Assembly (NCBI RefSeq): GCF_003129485.1
Contig: NZ_QFFG01000002.1
Location: 682,001-746,000, forward strand
From: Polaribacter aquimarinus
GTDB taxonomy: Bacteria; Bacteroidota; Bacteroidia; Flavobacteriales; Flavobacteriaceae
Direction of reading: 5' to 3'
DNA length: 64,000 nucleotides
The notes under the pieces are model-generated. The model worked only from the letters and a program-made list of their open reading frames with translations. It was not told where the DNA came from and did not search any database. Position numbers and translations under genes: made by a program. Below, piece by piece: positions 45,365 through 54,068 of the stretch; within the stretch, counting starts at the first letter, position 1, and every line of letters starts with the position of its first letter.

Positions 45365-45841
45365 ATGAGACAATTAGTAACAGTAATATGCGCACTTTTT
45401 ATGGTAAGCGCTGTAGCACAAGAAACTACTTTTAAGAAATTTTATAAAACCCACAAAGAGAAGTCAGCTTTTTCATTGAATTTATCAGCGTCTTTTGCAG
45501 GTTCTTTTTTAAGTGATGATGATAATGAAGACTTGCAAAAACTATTAAAAAAATCAGGAGATTTTAAATTAATGGTGTTTAATAATGAAGATGCCTCTGT
45601 ATCTAAAGATTTTAAAAGATACATAAGAAAGTATAAGTTAAAAACAATGGTACGTTTTAAAGGTGATGATGGCAAAGCATCGTTTTATATTTTGAAGAAA
45701 AACGATATTGTAAAAGAAATTATTTTAAAAGCAAATAGCGATGATGATAAGTTAGTTTTATTCGGATTAAAAACAAATTTAACAACAGACGAACTAGCAG
45801 AAATGATGTCAAATTCCAATATTAATATCACCACAGATTAA
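45365..45841 (+). CDS. DUF4252 exported protein
   Basis: A 158-residue protein with a signal peptide ending VSAVAQ. The body reads FYKTHKEKSAFSLNLSASFA, then LMVFNNEDASVSKDFKRYIRKY and KGDDGKASFYILKKNDIVKEIIL, the DUF4252 pattern common in this phylum. Function unknown. A bidirectional terminator follows the stop. Confidence 0.8.
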   Translation: MRQLVTVICALFMVSAVAQETTFKKFYKTHKEKSAFSLNLSASFAGSFLSDDDNEDLQKLLKKSGDFKLMVFNNEDASVSKDFKRYIRKYKLKTMVRFKGDDGKASFYILKKNDIVKEIILKANSDDDKLVLFGLKTNLTTDELAEMMSNSNINITTD

Positions 45842-45847
45842 TAAAAT

Positions 45848-45880
45848 AAAAGAGAAGATTTAACCAATCTTCTCTTTTAC
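45848..45880. terminator. Bidirectional terminator between DUF4252 and ArsC-like genes
   Basis: A perfect 13-bp stem AAAAGAGAAGATT/AATCTTCTCTTTT with loop TAACC. It overlaps the last codons of the convergent ArsC-like gene. Confidence 0.75.
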
Positions 45881-46207
45881 TTTTTCTACTTCTTTCTTAC
45901 TATTTCCAATAAAAATTTCATCGTTAATAATAAATACAGGACGCTTTAAAAAAGTATATTCATCTAGCAAATATTGTCTATAATCTGCTTCAGATAATTC
46001 CTGATTTTTCAAATCCATTGCCTTGTAGAGTTTTGCACGTTTGTTAAATAACGCTTCATAACTCCCAGAAAGCACATACATTTCTTCCAACTGAGCAACA
46101 GTAATATTATTTGCCTTTATTTCTTGTCGCTCAAAACTCTCTGTATTTACCTCTTTTAAAATTCTTCTGCAAGTGTCACAAGTTTGTAAAAAATAGACTT
46201 TCTTCAT
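45860..46207 (-). CDS. ArsC/Spx-family thioredoxin-fold protein
   Basis: A 115-residue protein of the ArsC/Spx superfamily. A CxxC pair (C10, C13 in QTCDTCRRIL) lies after the first strand and the cis-Pro region KRPVFIINDE is near residue 90. The arsenate-reductase arginine triad is not evident, and no ars genes are nearby. It is therefore more likely a thiol-redox or Spx/MgsR-like protein than an arsenate reductase. Confidence 0.85.
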   Translation of the reverse strand: MKKVYFLQTCDTCRRILKEVNTESFERQEIKANNITVAQLEEMYVLSGSYEALFNKRAKLYKAMDLKNQELSEADYRQYLLDEYTFLKRPVFIINDEIFIGNSKKEVEKVKEKIG

Positions 46208-46264
46208 TTTTAATAAATTATATTTACACTATCAAAATTACATATAAAAAAACAAGTGAATGCT

Positions 46265-46696
46265 ATGAGACAAATAATTATTCTATTAGCTTTTTTATTA
46301 TCAAGTTATGGCTTTTCTGCTCAAACTGAAAATTTAAAAAATGTTTCTGAAACTCAAAAAATATCAAAAAGAGTTGCAAATTTATTTAAAGAAAACAAAA
46401 TCACTTTAGCTTTTAATGAATTAAAGCCTTATTGGCCTTTACCCAGTAACGAATTGGAATCTTTAGAAGAAAAAACAATAAAATATATAAATATTATCGA
46501 AAGTAGATTTGGTAAATCTATAAACTTTTTAAAAGTTAAAAATGAAACTATTTCAGATATTGCAATTAGAGAAACCTATATTATTCAATATACAAATAGT
46601 GCAATTCGTTTAATATTTACTTATTATAAGAATAACAAAGGATGGATTATAAATGCTTTTAAGTGGGATGATTCATTTGAAGAAGAATTTAAATAA
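46265..46696 (+). CDS. Exported hypothetical protein, 143 aa
   Basis: Signal peptide MRQIIILLAFLLSSYGFSAQ, then about 120 residues with no family I recognise. The C-terminal part alternates strands (YIIQYTNSAIRLIFTYYKNN, GWIINAFKWDDSF) in a way reminiscent of NTF2-like folds. The ATG at 46265 is chosen over a GTG 9 bases earlier because it fits the signal peptide. It is divergent from the ArsC-like gene. Confidence 0.68.
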   Translation: MRQIIILLAFLLSSYGFSAQTENLKNVSETQKISKRVANLFKENKITLAFNELKPYWPLPSNELESLEEKTIKYINIIESRFGKSINFLKVKNETISDIAIRETYIIQYTNSAIRLIFTYYKNNKGWIINAFKWDDSFEEEFK

Positions 46697-46711
46697 ATAA
46701 TGATATAAAAA

Positions 46712-47167
46712 ATGAAGAATCAATTCGATGTTTTAAGAAAATCTCGTGAACTCGTTATAAAAGAGTTAGAAGGTTTAACTATAGAGCAAATTCATAAAAT
46801 TCCAACCGGATTTAAAAACAATATTGCTTGGAATGTTGCCCATTTAGTAGTTACTCAGCAATTGTTGCACTATAAATTATCAGGCTTAAGCCCTTTGTGT
46901 CCAGACGATTTAATTGAGGAACACAGAAAAGGAACTTCACCAACAAAAACTTTTACAGCAGAAGAGTTTGAAGAAGTAAAAGAATTGTTAGTTGGGTTGC
47001 CAAATGCTTTACAAGAAGACTTCGAAGCGGGTATTTTCGAGAATTATCAAGAATATCCTACAAGCACAGGTTTTGTGTTGACTTCCATAGAAAATGCGAT
47101 TCCTTTTAACAATTTTCACGAAGGGATTCACTACGGAATTATAAGGTCTATTAAAAAGTTTTTATAG
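46712..47167 (+). CDS. DinB-family protein
   Basis: A 151-residue four-helix-bundle protein. Histidines in NIAWNVAHLVVTQQ and FNNFHEGIHYGIIRSI form the metal site expected for DinB/YfiT. Members act as thiol-dependent or metal-dependent hydrolases and transferases, but this one has no known substrate. It starts 15 bases after the exported hypothetical. Confidence 0.85.
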   Translation: MKNQFDVLRKSRELVIKELEGLTIEQIHKIPTGFKNNIAWNVAHLVVTQQLLHYKLSGLSPLCPDDLIEEHRKGTSPTKTFTAEEFEEVKELLVGLPNALQEDFEAGIFENYQEYPTSTGFVLTSIENAIPFNNFHEGIHYGIIRSIKKFL

Positions 47168-47307
47168 AAGCTTTTTCCAGCTTTCGCTACTCGCTTTTTT
47201 GATACTTTCAATAAAAATATATTTTTATTTCAGTAACTCAAAAAGAGCTTAGACAAACCGCTCAATCTGGGCTAAACTTGTTTGCTAACTATAAGAAAAC
47301 TAAAAAA
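47168..47307 (+). repeat. Degenerate interspersed-repeat-like intergenic sequence
   Basis: This gap holds GCTTTCGCTACTCGCTTTTT at its start and AAACCGCTCAATCTGGGCTA near 47256. Both resemble parts of a short interspersed sequence I remember from many flavobacterial intergenic regions. No ORF or stable terminator is visible. The identification is from memory and the copy looks eroded. Confidence 0.4.
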
Positions 47308-48456
47308 ATGAAATTCAATACAAAAACCATTCACGGAGGTCAAAAGCCAGAAGAAGCAACAGGTTCTGTAATGCCACCCGTTTTTTTAACATCAACATTT
47401 GCGCAATCTAGTCCAGGAAATCATAAAGGTTATGCTTACGGAAGAGGTACAAACCCAACAAGAACTGCTTTAGAAAATAGTTTTGCAGCCATAGAAAACG
47501 GAACTCACGGTTTTGCATTTGCCTCAGGAATGGCTGCTATAGATTGTGTTTTACGCTTATTAAAACCAGGAGATGAGGTGATTGCAGGAGATGATTTGTA
47601 TGGAGGAACGTATAGAATGTTTACACAACTATTCCAAAAATACGGATTAGAGTTTTCTTATGTAGATATGGATGATGTTAAGAATGTATCTGATGCAATT
47701 ACTCAAAAAACAAAATTAATTTGGATAGAAACTCCTACAAATCCGTTAATGAAAATTGCAGATATCGAATCGATTTCATCATCAGTAAAAGAGGTTAATT
47801 CTAATATCATAGTTGCTGTAGATAATACGTTTGCAACTCCTTATTTGCAGAAACCATTAGATTTAGGTGCGGATATAGTTATGCATTCTGCTACAAAATA
47901 TTTAGGCGGACATTCAGATTTGTTAATGGGTGCATTAATGGTAAAAGATGAAAAATTAGCCAAAGAAATACATTTTATTCAATTTGCTGCAGGGGCAATT
48001 GCTGCACCTATGGATTCTTTTTTAGCCTTAAGAGGTATAAAAACGCTACACATTAGAATGCAACGTCATTGCGAAAATGGTAAAGCTGTCGCTAAATTTT
48101 TAAAAAACCATCCAAAAGTTGGTGAAGTCTATTATCCCGGGTTTAAAGATCATCCAAATCACGAAGTAGCCACAAAACAAATGAAAGATTTTGGTGGTAT
48201 GGTTTCTTTTCGATTAAAAGATCAAAGCAAAGAAGTGGCGTTTCAATTTCTAGAAAACACGCAAATTTTTACTTTGGCTGAATCTTTAGGAGGCGTAGAA
48301 AGTTTGGTAAATCATCCAGTAACAATGTCTCATGGATCTATACCCGAAAAAGAACGCCTAAAAGTTGGTATAACAGATTCTTTAATTCGCTTAAGTGTTG
48401 GTATTGAAGATATAGAAGATTTACTTGCTGATTTAGAATTCGCATTAAATACATAA
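47308..48456 (+). CDS. Cystathionine gamma-synthase-type trans-sulfuration enzyme
   Basis: PLP enzyme of 382 residues from the ATG at 47308 (MKFNTKTIHGGQ). The family pattern is complete: YAYGRGTNPTRTALE, GFAFASGMAAI, VAVDNTFATPYLQKPLDLGAD, and the PLP lysine in HSATKYLGGHSD near residue 199, then SLGGVESLVNHP. Sequence alone cannot separate cystathionine gamma-synthase (MetB) from cystathionine lyase activity. ahcY elsewhere in the window shares the methionine/homocysteine pathway. Confidence 0.92.
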   Translation: MKFNTKTIHGGQKPEEATGSVMPPVFLTSTFAQSSPGNHKGYAYGRGTNPTRTALENSFAAIENGTHGFAFASGMAAIDCVLRLLKPGDEVIAGDDLYGGTYRMFTQLFQKYGLEFSYVDMDDVKNVSDAITQKTKLIWIETPTNPLMKIADIESISSSVKEVNSNIIVAVDNTFATPYLQKPLDLGADIVMHSATKYLGGHSDLLMGALMVKDEKLAKEIHFIQFAAGAIAAPMDSFLALRGIKTLHIRMQRHCENGKAVAKFLKNHPKVGEVYYPGFKDHPNHEVATKQMKDFGGMVSFRLKDQSKEVAFQFLENTQIFTLAESLGGVESLVNHPVTMSHGSIPEKERLKVGITDSLIRLSVGIEDIEDLLADLEFALNT

Positions 48457-48487
48457 AAAAAAGAGTGCCAATCGGCACTCTTTTTTT
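48456..48487 (+). terminator. Terminator after the trans-sulfuration gene
   Basis: Stem AAAGAGTGCC/GGCACTCTTT with loop AATC and a T7 tract directly after the stop codon. Confidence 0.88.
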
Positions 48488-48534
48488 GTATTTGAATAAT
48501 TAAATTAGGGGATTATTCAAATGCTTTTTTTGGG

Positions 48535-49326
48535 TTAATATAACAATGGAGTACTAAAGTTAAGATGGTAAACTAGTCCAAATTGTATATTGAGTAACCA
48601 ATCATTATTTTTATTTTCTATTACACTTGCTTGTAAACCATCAATAGTATCAGAAAAGAAGTATTGATAAGCAAATTGAGTAACTAAATCGATTTTAGGA
48701 GCTAATTTAAACCTTGTACCAAGTCCTAATTGAACTGAAAAAGCTTGATTTGAGCCAATTTCTAGTGCATTTTCTAACGTGTACTTTTGGGGAAGAATGT
48801 TTATATCTTGCTGCCAATCACCTAAATCAGAACTTAAACCAGTTGTATAACTAGAGTATTTTATACCAAAAGTTAGAAAAGGATTAAAATACATTTCTGA
48901 ATATGGGTAAACAAACTCTTCTAATGGATTTAGAAAATACTCTAAATTTACTCCAAGGCTTAACATTCTTAGTGAGCCTTTCATGGACTTTAGTTTAACT
49001 CCAGCTGCAGATTTTTTTTTCGCCCATTTTCCATGATGAAGTAGTTCTGTATTACTAATGTAGTGTATTTCAGATTTAACCATTAAATGGTTGTGAAGTA
49101 CATTGTTGGGGTCCCAACGCAAAGTTTTATTGTAAAAACTAAGGTAGTGTGCAATGGAATATGTTGTTCCATTGTTGCTCCAATCGCTTGCAAAATTTCC
49201 TCTTTGTCCGTAATCGCTTTGTAAACTAGTAGAACCAACAAAAGCACCAATGTCATGGGTAAAATGTTGAGCCTGTAAATCTAGAATAAAAACAATTACA
49301 AAAAGAATTGTTATAGGGGTTTTCAA
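48535..49326 (-). CDS. Outer-membrane beta-barrel protein (THC0290_0291-like)
   Basis: A 263-residue protein with a signal peptide (to LQAQ). The body has amphipathic strands such as MYFNPFLTFGIKYSSYT and FAYQYFFSDTID and ends in a terminal strand. It includes GAFVGSTSLQSDYGQRG at the N-terminus, which I associate with a family first named in Tenacibaculum. Function unknown. It is third in a same-strand run after comF and the Ig-like lipoprotein. Confidence 0.72.
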   Translation of the reverse strand: MKTPITILFVIVFILDLQAQHFTHDIGAFVGSTSLQSDYGQRGNFASDWSNNGTTYSIAHYLSFYNKTLRWDPNNVLHNHLMVKSEIHYISNTELLHHGKWAKKKSAAGVKLKSMKGSLRMLSLGVNLEYFLNPLEEFVYPYSEMYFNPFLTFGIKYSSYTTGLSSDLGDWQQDINILPQKYTLENALEIGSNQAFSVQLGLGTRFKLAPKIDLVTQFAYQYFFSDTIDGLQASVIENKNNDWLLNIQFGLVYHLNFSTPLLY

Positions 49327-49391
49327 GATTAGGGGTCTTAAAGTATTTGGTCAAATATATGGTAAAATTAGTTTACCAACAAAAAAAAGAG

Positions 49392-51005
49392 TTAATTTTT
49401 AATGTTAAAGACCTCATTTAAATAGTAATTAGCTCTTAATTCTAGTTCTTCTGGAAAGTAAATTATTTTTTCTGGAGCTTCTTTTTTTAGGTAATTACCA
49501 GTATCCCATTTATTATTATTATTCTTATCTATAATTGCTCTTATTATATATTTCTGAGGTCTCAGTAAATCGAAAACAAGAGTAGCATTACCTTTTACAA
49601 ATCTTCTTTTAACTAATAATTCTTTATTAGATTTCTTAAGTAATTCAACGATTAAATTTTCAGAATTTGGATTTAAAACATTTAAAGTAATTCTCCCGTA
49701 ATCTTCAATTTCTTTGGTTCTAAAATTAAATTTAAGGGTATCATTTTTACAAGCATAAATGTCAAAAATTGCATTAGGTAAAATCTTAAGTTTATATTTT
49801 TGTTGAGGTTTTTTTTCAAAAAGTAAAGCCAATTTGTTTTCTTTTTCAGAAACTATTGTTTTAAAAGGTACAGCAATTGTATCCTTATCAGTTAATGAAA
49901 TTTTGCTGGTATCAATTTTAACAATAGGGTTGTTATAGGTTAAGAAAAAAGTATCTCTTAAGTGCAGTGTATTTTTAATCGAAGAACTAATTGATAGAGA
50001 ATCAATTTTTTTCTTTCTGAGTTTAACTGTTACTGTATCTATAAATTCATTATTAGATACTATAAAATTTAAAGAATCTACTTCTATAGGAGTAAACCAA
50101 TAATTTAAAGTATCTCTGTTAATCTCTACTTTTGAAATACTTCTGTATTTTTCAGGAACTTTAGATAATAGTTTTACTTTAAAATCTGTTCTTTTACCAT
50201 TAAAACCAAATAATATTTTTCCTTTAGAAACTTCTTTTGCTTTTCTAAATTTATACGCTTGAGTTTCTTTAAAAAGTATTATAGGTTTGCTTACAATACT
50301 GTCTTGAGGTAGGTTTATAGTGTCTTTTAAAAAACCTATTTTATCAATTTTTGGATCAAAAAGATAGTCACTAGAACTTTCTTTTAAAGCAAACATAAAG
50401 TATTTTCCTTTTCTTAGGTTGGTAAAATTGAAAAGTGTAGTGTCTGATGTATTTGTTACATAGTTTGGTTTCTTCTTATATATAATAGAATCGTTATAAT
50501 TACTATCTATTCTGTATAACAACACATTTACATTTCTTGGAGTTTCTTTATTGTAAGCATCTTTAATACTTCCTTTAGTTTCAAGAGAATCTATATAAGT
50601 CCCAGTTGAAAATACATATTTAAAGCCTTCAAGAGTATTACTTTCATTATTATCTTCAACAGCATTACCAAAATTAAAAATATAAGTGGTATTTTTTTTT
50701 AGTGTATCTAAAATCTCGATATTTAAAAATTTACTAGCAGATCCCTGAGGAGAAATTACAAGTGGGTTTTTTAGAGGAGGAGATACAATTAATTGTTTGT
50801 TTAGATCTTTTAATTTAATAAATTCATTAAAATAAAGTTTTATTTCTTTTTTATCAAAATTGATAGATTCATATGGAGGTTTAGAGGTAACAAAAAGAGG
50901 AGCTTCTTCATCTTTTGGTCCTCCTTCTGGTCTTCCAGTTCTTGCGCAATTGGAAAATACTACAATAATAACGCTTAAAAAAAGAAATCTAAAAAATGGT
51001 TTCAC
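49392..51005 (-). CDS. Lipoprotein with N-terminal Ig-like (Big_5) domain
   Basis: A 537-residue lipoprotein. The lipobox is FSNC at residues 17-20. The sequence ARTGRPEGGPKDEEAP then introduces an Ig-like domain (about 40-140, INFDKKEIKLYFNEFIKL and TTYIFNFGNAVED), common in a widespread Bacteroidota envelope family. The remainder is beta-rich, with a late KYIIRAIIDKNNNNKWDTGNY segment. Function unknown; it follows comF by 56 bases. Confidence 0.82.
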   Translation of the reverse strand: MKPFFRFLFLSVIIVVFSNCARTGRPEGGPKDEEAPLFVTSKPPYESINFDKKEIKLYFNEFIKLKDLNKQLIVSPPLKNPLVISPQGSASKFLNIEILDTLKKNTTYIFNFGNAVEDNNESNTLEGFKYVFSTGTYIDSLETKGSIKDAYNKETPRNVNVLLYRIDSNYNDSIIYKKKPNYVTNTSDTTLFNFTNLRKGKYFMFALKESSSDYLFDPKIDKIGFLKDTINLPQDSIVSKPIILFKETQAYKFRKAKEVSKGKILFGFNGKRTDFKVKLLSKVPEKYRSISKVEINRDTLNYWFTPIEVDSLNFIVSNNEFIDTVTVKLRKKKIDSLSISSSIKNTLHLRDTFFLTYNNPIVKIDTSKISLTDKDTIAVPFKTIVSEKENKLALLFEKKPQQKYKLKILPNAIFDIYACKNDTLKFNFRTKEIEDYGRITLNVLNPNSENLIVELLKKSNKELLVKRRFVKGNATLVFDLLRPQKYIIRAIIDKNNNNKWDTGNYLKKEAPEKIIYFPEELELRANYYLNEVFNIKN

Positions 51006-51061
51006 AAAAAGTAAATTTTCTACAAATTAACAATATATTTTTGATTTAAAAATCATAAATT

Positions 51062-51748
51062 TTACTCGGTGTAGGCCATAGTTAAAATACTAATTTTTAT
51101 TCCTTTGCTTTTTTGTAATTCTTTGATACAGGCTTCTAATGTTGCACCTGTGGTAACTACATCATCGATTAACAGTATGTTTTTGTAAGCTAAAGTTTTC
51201 GTGTTTTTTAATAAAAACTTAGTTTCATTATTATTAAAACGTTCAAATCTAGATTTAAAGGTTTGTGTTTTAGAAGTAGATATTCTTATTAAAACATCTT
51301 GTACAAAAGGTTTATTTAAATAATAACTTAATCGGTAACCGTATTTAGAAACTTGATTATAACCTCTTTTTTTTAATTTTATGGGATGAAGAGGAACAGG
51401 AATGATAATATCTATATGGTTAAACTCTTTAGTTTCTTTTAAAATCTCTCCTTGCCAATCTCCAAAGAAAACCCCTACTTTTTCATTTTCTTTATATTTA
51501 AGTTGATGAATTAACTTTTGTGTAATTCCCTCTTTTCTAAAGTAAAATAAGGAATTTGCTTTATCAATAGATACTCTTCCATCAAAAATTCTTTTTACTT
51601 TATTGTTTTCGAAATCAATAAAGTTAGTTAGAGGTAAGTCATGTCTGCAAAATGTACACAGAAAATCTTCGTTTTGTAATAAATTTGTATCACAATTTAT
51701 GCAGAGTTCAGGATAAAATATCTTAAAAAGGTTTTTAAAAATTTTCAT
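51062..51748 (-). CDS. comF: ComF-family phosphoribosyltransferase-like protein
   Basis: A 228-residue protein. An N-terminal zinc ribbon has CINC and CTFCRHDLP; the PRPP-binding loop LLIDDVVTTGATLEACIKEL near residue 195 closes the PRT fold. DIIIPVPLHPIKLKKRGYNQ is also typical. ComF is linked to DNA uptake in competent bacteria, and ComM/YifB elsewhere in the window belongs to the same process. No uptake pilus genes are visible here. Confidence 0.9.
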   Translation of the reverse strand: MKIFKNLFKIFYPELCINCDTNLLQNEDFLCTFCRHDLPLTNFIDFENNKVKRIFDGRVSIDKANSLFYFRKEGITQKLIHQLKYKENEKVGVFFGDWQGEILKETKEFNHIDIIIPVPLHPIKLKKRGYNQVSKYGYRLSYYLNKPFVQDVLIRISTSKTQTFKSRFERFNNNETKFLLKNTKTLAYKNILLIDDVVTTGATLEACIKELQKSKGIKISILTMAYTE

Positions 51749-51837
51749 ATTTTTCTTAGCAATTCTGATTAAAGATAAGTAAAAATATAAATATCCAAGA
51801 ATTAGAAATCAATCGATAAACTTGATTCATTTTTTTA

Positions 51838-51867
51838 TTGAAAAATTTATGCAAACGTTTATCTTTG
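51838..51867 (+). promoter_or_regulatory. Promoter of glyS
   Basis: TTG (51838-51840), 19 bases, then TATCTTTG (51860-51867) matches the Bacteroidota primary-sigma consensus TTG-N17-23-TAnnTTTG. The expected transcription start is about 51872-51875, right at the glyS ATG. Confidence 0.7.
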
Positions 51868-51875
51868 CGCTCATT

Positions 51876-53417
51876 ATGGCAAAACAAGAAGATCAGTTTA
51901 AAAAAGTGTTATCGCACGCAAAAGAGTATGGTTATGTATTTCAGTCTTCTGAAATTTATGATGGTTTAAGTGCGGTTTATGATTATGCTCAAAACGGAGT
52001 TGAGTTAAAGAAAAATATTAGAGAGTATTGGTGGAAAGCAATGGTGCAAATGCATGAAAATATTGTAGGTATAGATGCTGCAATTTTAATGCATCCAACC
52101 ACTTGGAAAGCATCTGGTCACGTAGATGCTTTTAATGATCCATTAATTGATAATAAAGATTCAAAGAAGCGTTATAGAGCAGATGTTTTAATTGAAGATT
52201 ATTGTGCCAAAATAGAAGGTAAAATAAATAAAGAAGTTACAAAAGCAGCAAAACGTTTTGGAGATGCTTTTAATAAAGAGGAATTCCTTTCTACAAACGG
52301 TAGAGTTTCAGGTTACCAAGAAAAAATCAATACAATTTTAGCGAGAATGGGTAAATCTTTAGAGAATGAAGATTTAGCAGATGTTAAATTGTTAATAGAA
52401 GAATTAGAGATTGCAGATCCTTTAACAGGTTCTAAAAACTGGACAGAAGTAAAGCAATTTAATCTAATGTTTGGAACTCAAATTGGTGCTTCTGCAGAAA
52501 GTTCTACTCAGGTTTATTTAAGACCAGAAACTGCCCAAGGTATTTTTGTAAACTTTTTAAATGTTCAGAAAACTGGACGTATGAAAATTCCCTTCGGAAT
52601 TGCACAAACAGGTAAAGCCTTTAGAAATGAAATTGTTGCAAGACAATTTATTTTTAGAATGCGTGAGTTTGAGCAAATGGAAATGCAGTTTTTTGTAAAA
52701 CCAGGAACTCAAAAAGAGTGGTATGAAGCATGGAAAGAAACGCGTTTAAAATGGCACCTTTCTTTAGGAATGGGAGAAGAAAATTATCGTTTTCATGACC
52801 ATGATAAATTAGCACACTATGCAGATGCAGCAGCAGATATTGAGTTTAATTTTCCTTTCGGATTTAAAGAATTAGAAGGAATTCACTCAAGAACAGACTT
52901 CGATTTAAAAGCACATGAAGAATATTCTGGTAAGAAATTACAATATTTCGATCATGAAGAAAATAAAAGTTACGTGCCATATGTGGTAGAAACTTCTATT
53001 GGTTTAGACAGAATGTTTTTGGCTGTTTTCTCAAATTCTTTACAAGAAGAAACTTTAGATAATGGAACTACAAGAACAGTTTTAAAATTACCAGCAGTAT
53101 TAGCACCTTTTAAAGCAGCAGTTTTACCTTTGGTTAAAAAAGATGGTTTGCCAGAAGTTGCCCGTAAAATTATGGACGATTTAAAATGGGATTTCAACGT
53201 TTTTTATGATGAAAAGGATGCAGTTGGTAAACGTTATAGAAGACAAGATGCAGCAGGAACTCCATTTTGTATTACAGTAGATCATAACACTTTAGAAGAT
53301 AATTGTGTAACAATTAGACATAGAGATACTATGGAGCAAAAAAGAGTTGCAATTGCTGATTTAAGAGAAATTATTAAAGCTGAGGTAGCTATAAAAACTT
53401 GGTTACAGAAAATGTAA
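51876..53417 (+). CDS. glyS: Glycyl-tRNA synthetase (class II, alpha2 type)
   Basis: Charges tRNA-Gly. The 513-residue product starts MAKQEDQFKKVLSHAKEYGYV at 51876. Class II motifs are visible: GTQIGASAESSTQVYLRPETAQGIF, AQTGKAFRNEI (motif 2 region), RMREFEQMEMQFF, VVETSIGLDRMFLAVF (motif 3), and a C-terminal anticodon-binding domain with LPLVKKDGLPEVA. It is the single-chain eukaryotic/archaeal-like type, not the bacterial alpha2beta2 type. The frame is open upstream but the promoter lies there, so the mRNA is probably leaderless. Confidence 0.96.
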   Translation: MAKQEDQFKKVLSHAKEYGYVFQSSEIYDGLSAVYDYAQNGVELKKNIREYWWKAMVQMHENIVGIDAAILMHPTTWKASGHVDAFNDPLIDNKDSKKRYRADVLIEDYCAKIEGKINKEVTKAAKRFGDAFNKEEFLSTNGRVSGYQEKINTILARMGKSLENEDLADVKLLIEELEIADPLTGSKNWTEVKQFNLMFGTQIGASAESSTQVYLRPETAQGIFVNFLNVQKTGRMKIPFGIAQTGKAFRNEIVARQFIFRMREFEQMEMQFFVKPGTQKEWYEAWKETRLKWHLSLGMGEENYRFHDHDKLAHYADAAADIEFNFPFGFKELEGIHSRTDFDLKAHEEYSGKKLQYFDHEENKSYVPYVVETSIGLDRMFLAVFSNSLQEETLDNGTTRTVLKLPAVLAPFKAAVLPLVKKDGLPEVARKIMDDLKWDFNVFYDEKDAVGKRYRRQDAAGTPFCITVDHNTLEDNCVTIRHRDTMEQKRVAIADLREIIKAEVAIKTWLQKM

Positions 53418-53438
53418 TTTTTACAGCATTATTAAACA

Positions 53439-53475
53439 AAAAAATCCGTTAGAATTTATTTCTAACGGATTTTTT
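53439..53475 (+). terminator. Terminator after glyS
   Basis: Stem AAAAATCCGTTAGAA/TTCTAACGGATTTTT with loop TTTAT and a T-rich tail. Confidence 0.88.
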
Positions 53476-53495
53476 ATTTTTGCGTAAAGTTTATT

Positions 53496-53993
53496 TTAAA
53501 ATCTCCATCCAACATTTAAACCTAATCTAGGTACTAAAATAGGAGAATCTGTTCCAAATAAATTTCTTCCTACCCCTCCATAAATATCAATAACTAAGCC
53601 ACCATCAGAAACATATTTAGTTCCAATAGCGATACCTAAGGCGCCATCAGTATATTTTTTATTGAAGTTCCCAGAATTTTTTACAGATTCTGATTTTCCA
53701 GCATTGATTCCTATAAAACCTTCTCCAAAAAAGTTCCACTTGTAATCGGATGTAAAATAATGACGATAATAAGGTGTTATCATAATGTTTTCATTGTATC
53801 GAAATGAAACATCTTGTTTTGCTAAATTAAAAAGGGCAGATAAACCAAAAGAAGATTCATCAGAAAGGTAACTTTCATAAGAAAACTCTAAACTTCTTAT
53901 TACCAAAGCATCTCCAATATCTAATTTTATTTCTTGTTGGGAATAACTTAGAGAGCTTATTAAAAGTCCAAAAGCCAAAAGTATTTTTTTCAT
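53496..53993 (-). CDS. Small outer-membrane beta-barrel protein (DUF3575-like)
   Basis: A 165-residue protein with signal peptide MKKILLAFGLLISSLSYSQ. Strand pattern ITPYYRHYFTS, FFGEGFIGINAGK, LGIAIGTKYVSDGGLVIDI and the terminal RLGLNVGWRF end in aromatic Phe, as expected for an outer-membrane barrel. A paralogue lies directly upstream (54069-54602), sharing PYYRxYF, GxGRNL and the GWRF/GYRF end. Confidence 0.78.
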   Translation of the reverse strand: MKKILLAFGLLISSLSYSQQEIKLDIGDALVIRSLEFSYESYLSDESSFGLSALFNLAKQDVSFRYNENIMITPYYRHYFTSDYKWNFFGEGFIGINAGKSESVKNSGNFNKKYTDGALGIAIGTKYVSDGGLVIDIYGGVGRNLFGTDSPILVPRLGLNVGWRF

Positions 53994-54068
53994 AATATTA
54001 TTTTTTATTGATAACGTATACCTTTACACAAAATTATTTGATAAAAATAGTGATTTTTTGAGGCTTCA

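Noticed and set aside
45860-46207. Arsenate reductase ArsC
   Set aside because: The CxxC thiol motif and absence of ars neighbours and of the arginine triad fit the broader Spx/ArsC-like family better.
51822-51875. 18-residue N-terminal extension of glycyl-tRNA synthetase
   Set aside because: The consensus promoter lies inside it, and family N-termini match the ATG at 51876.
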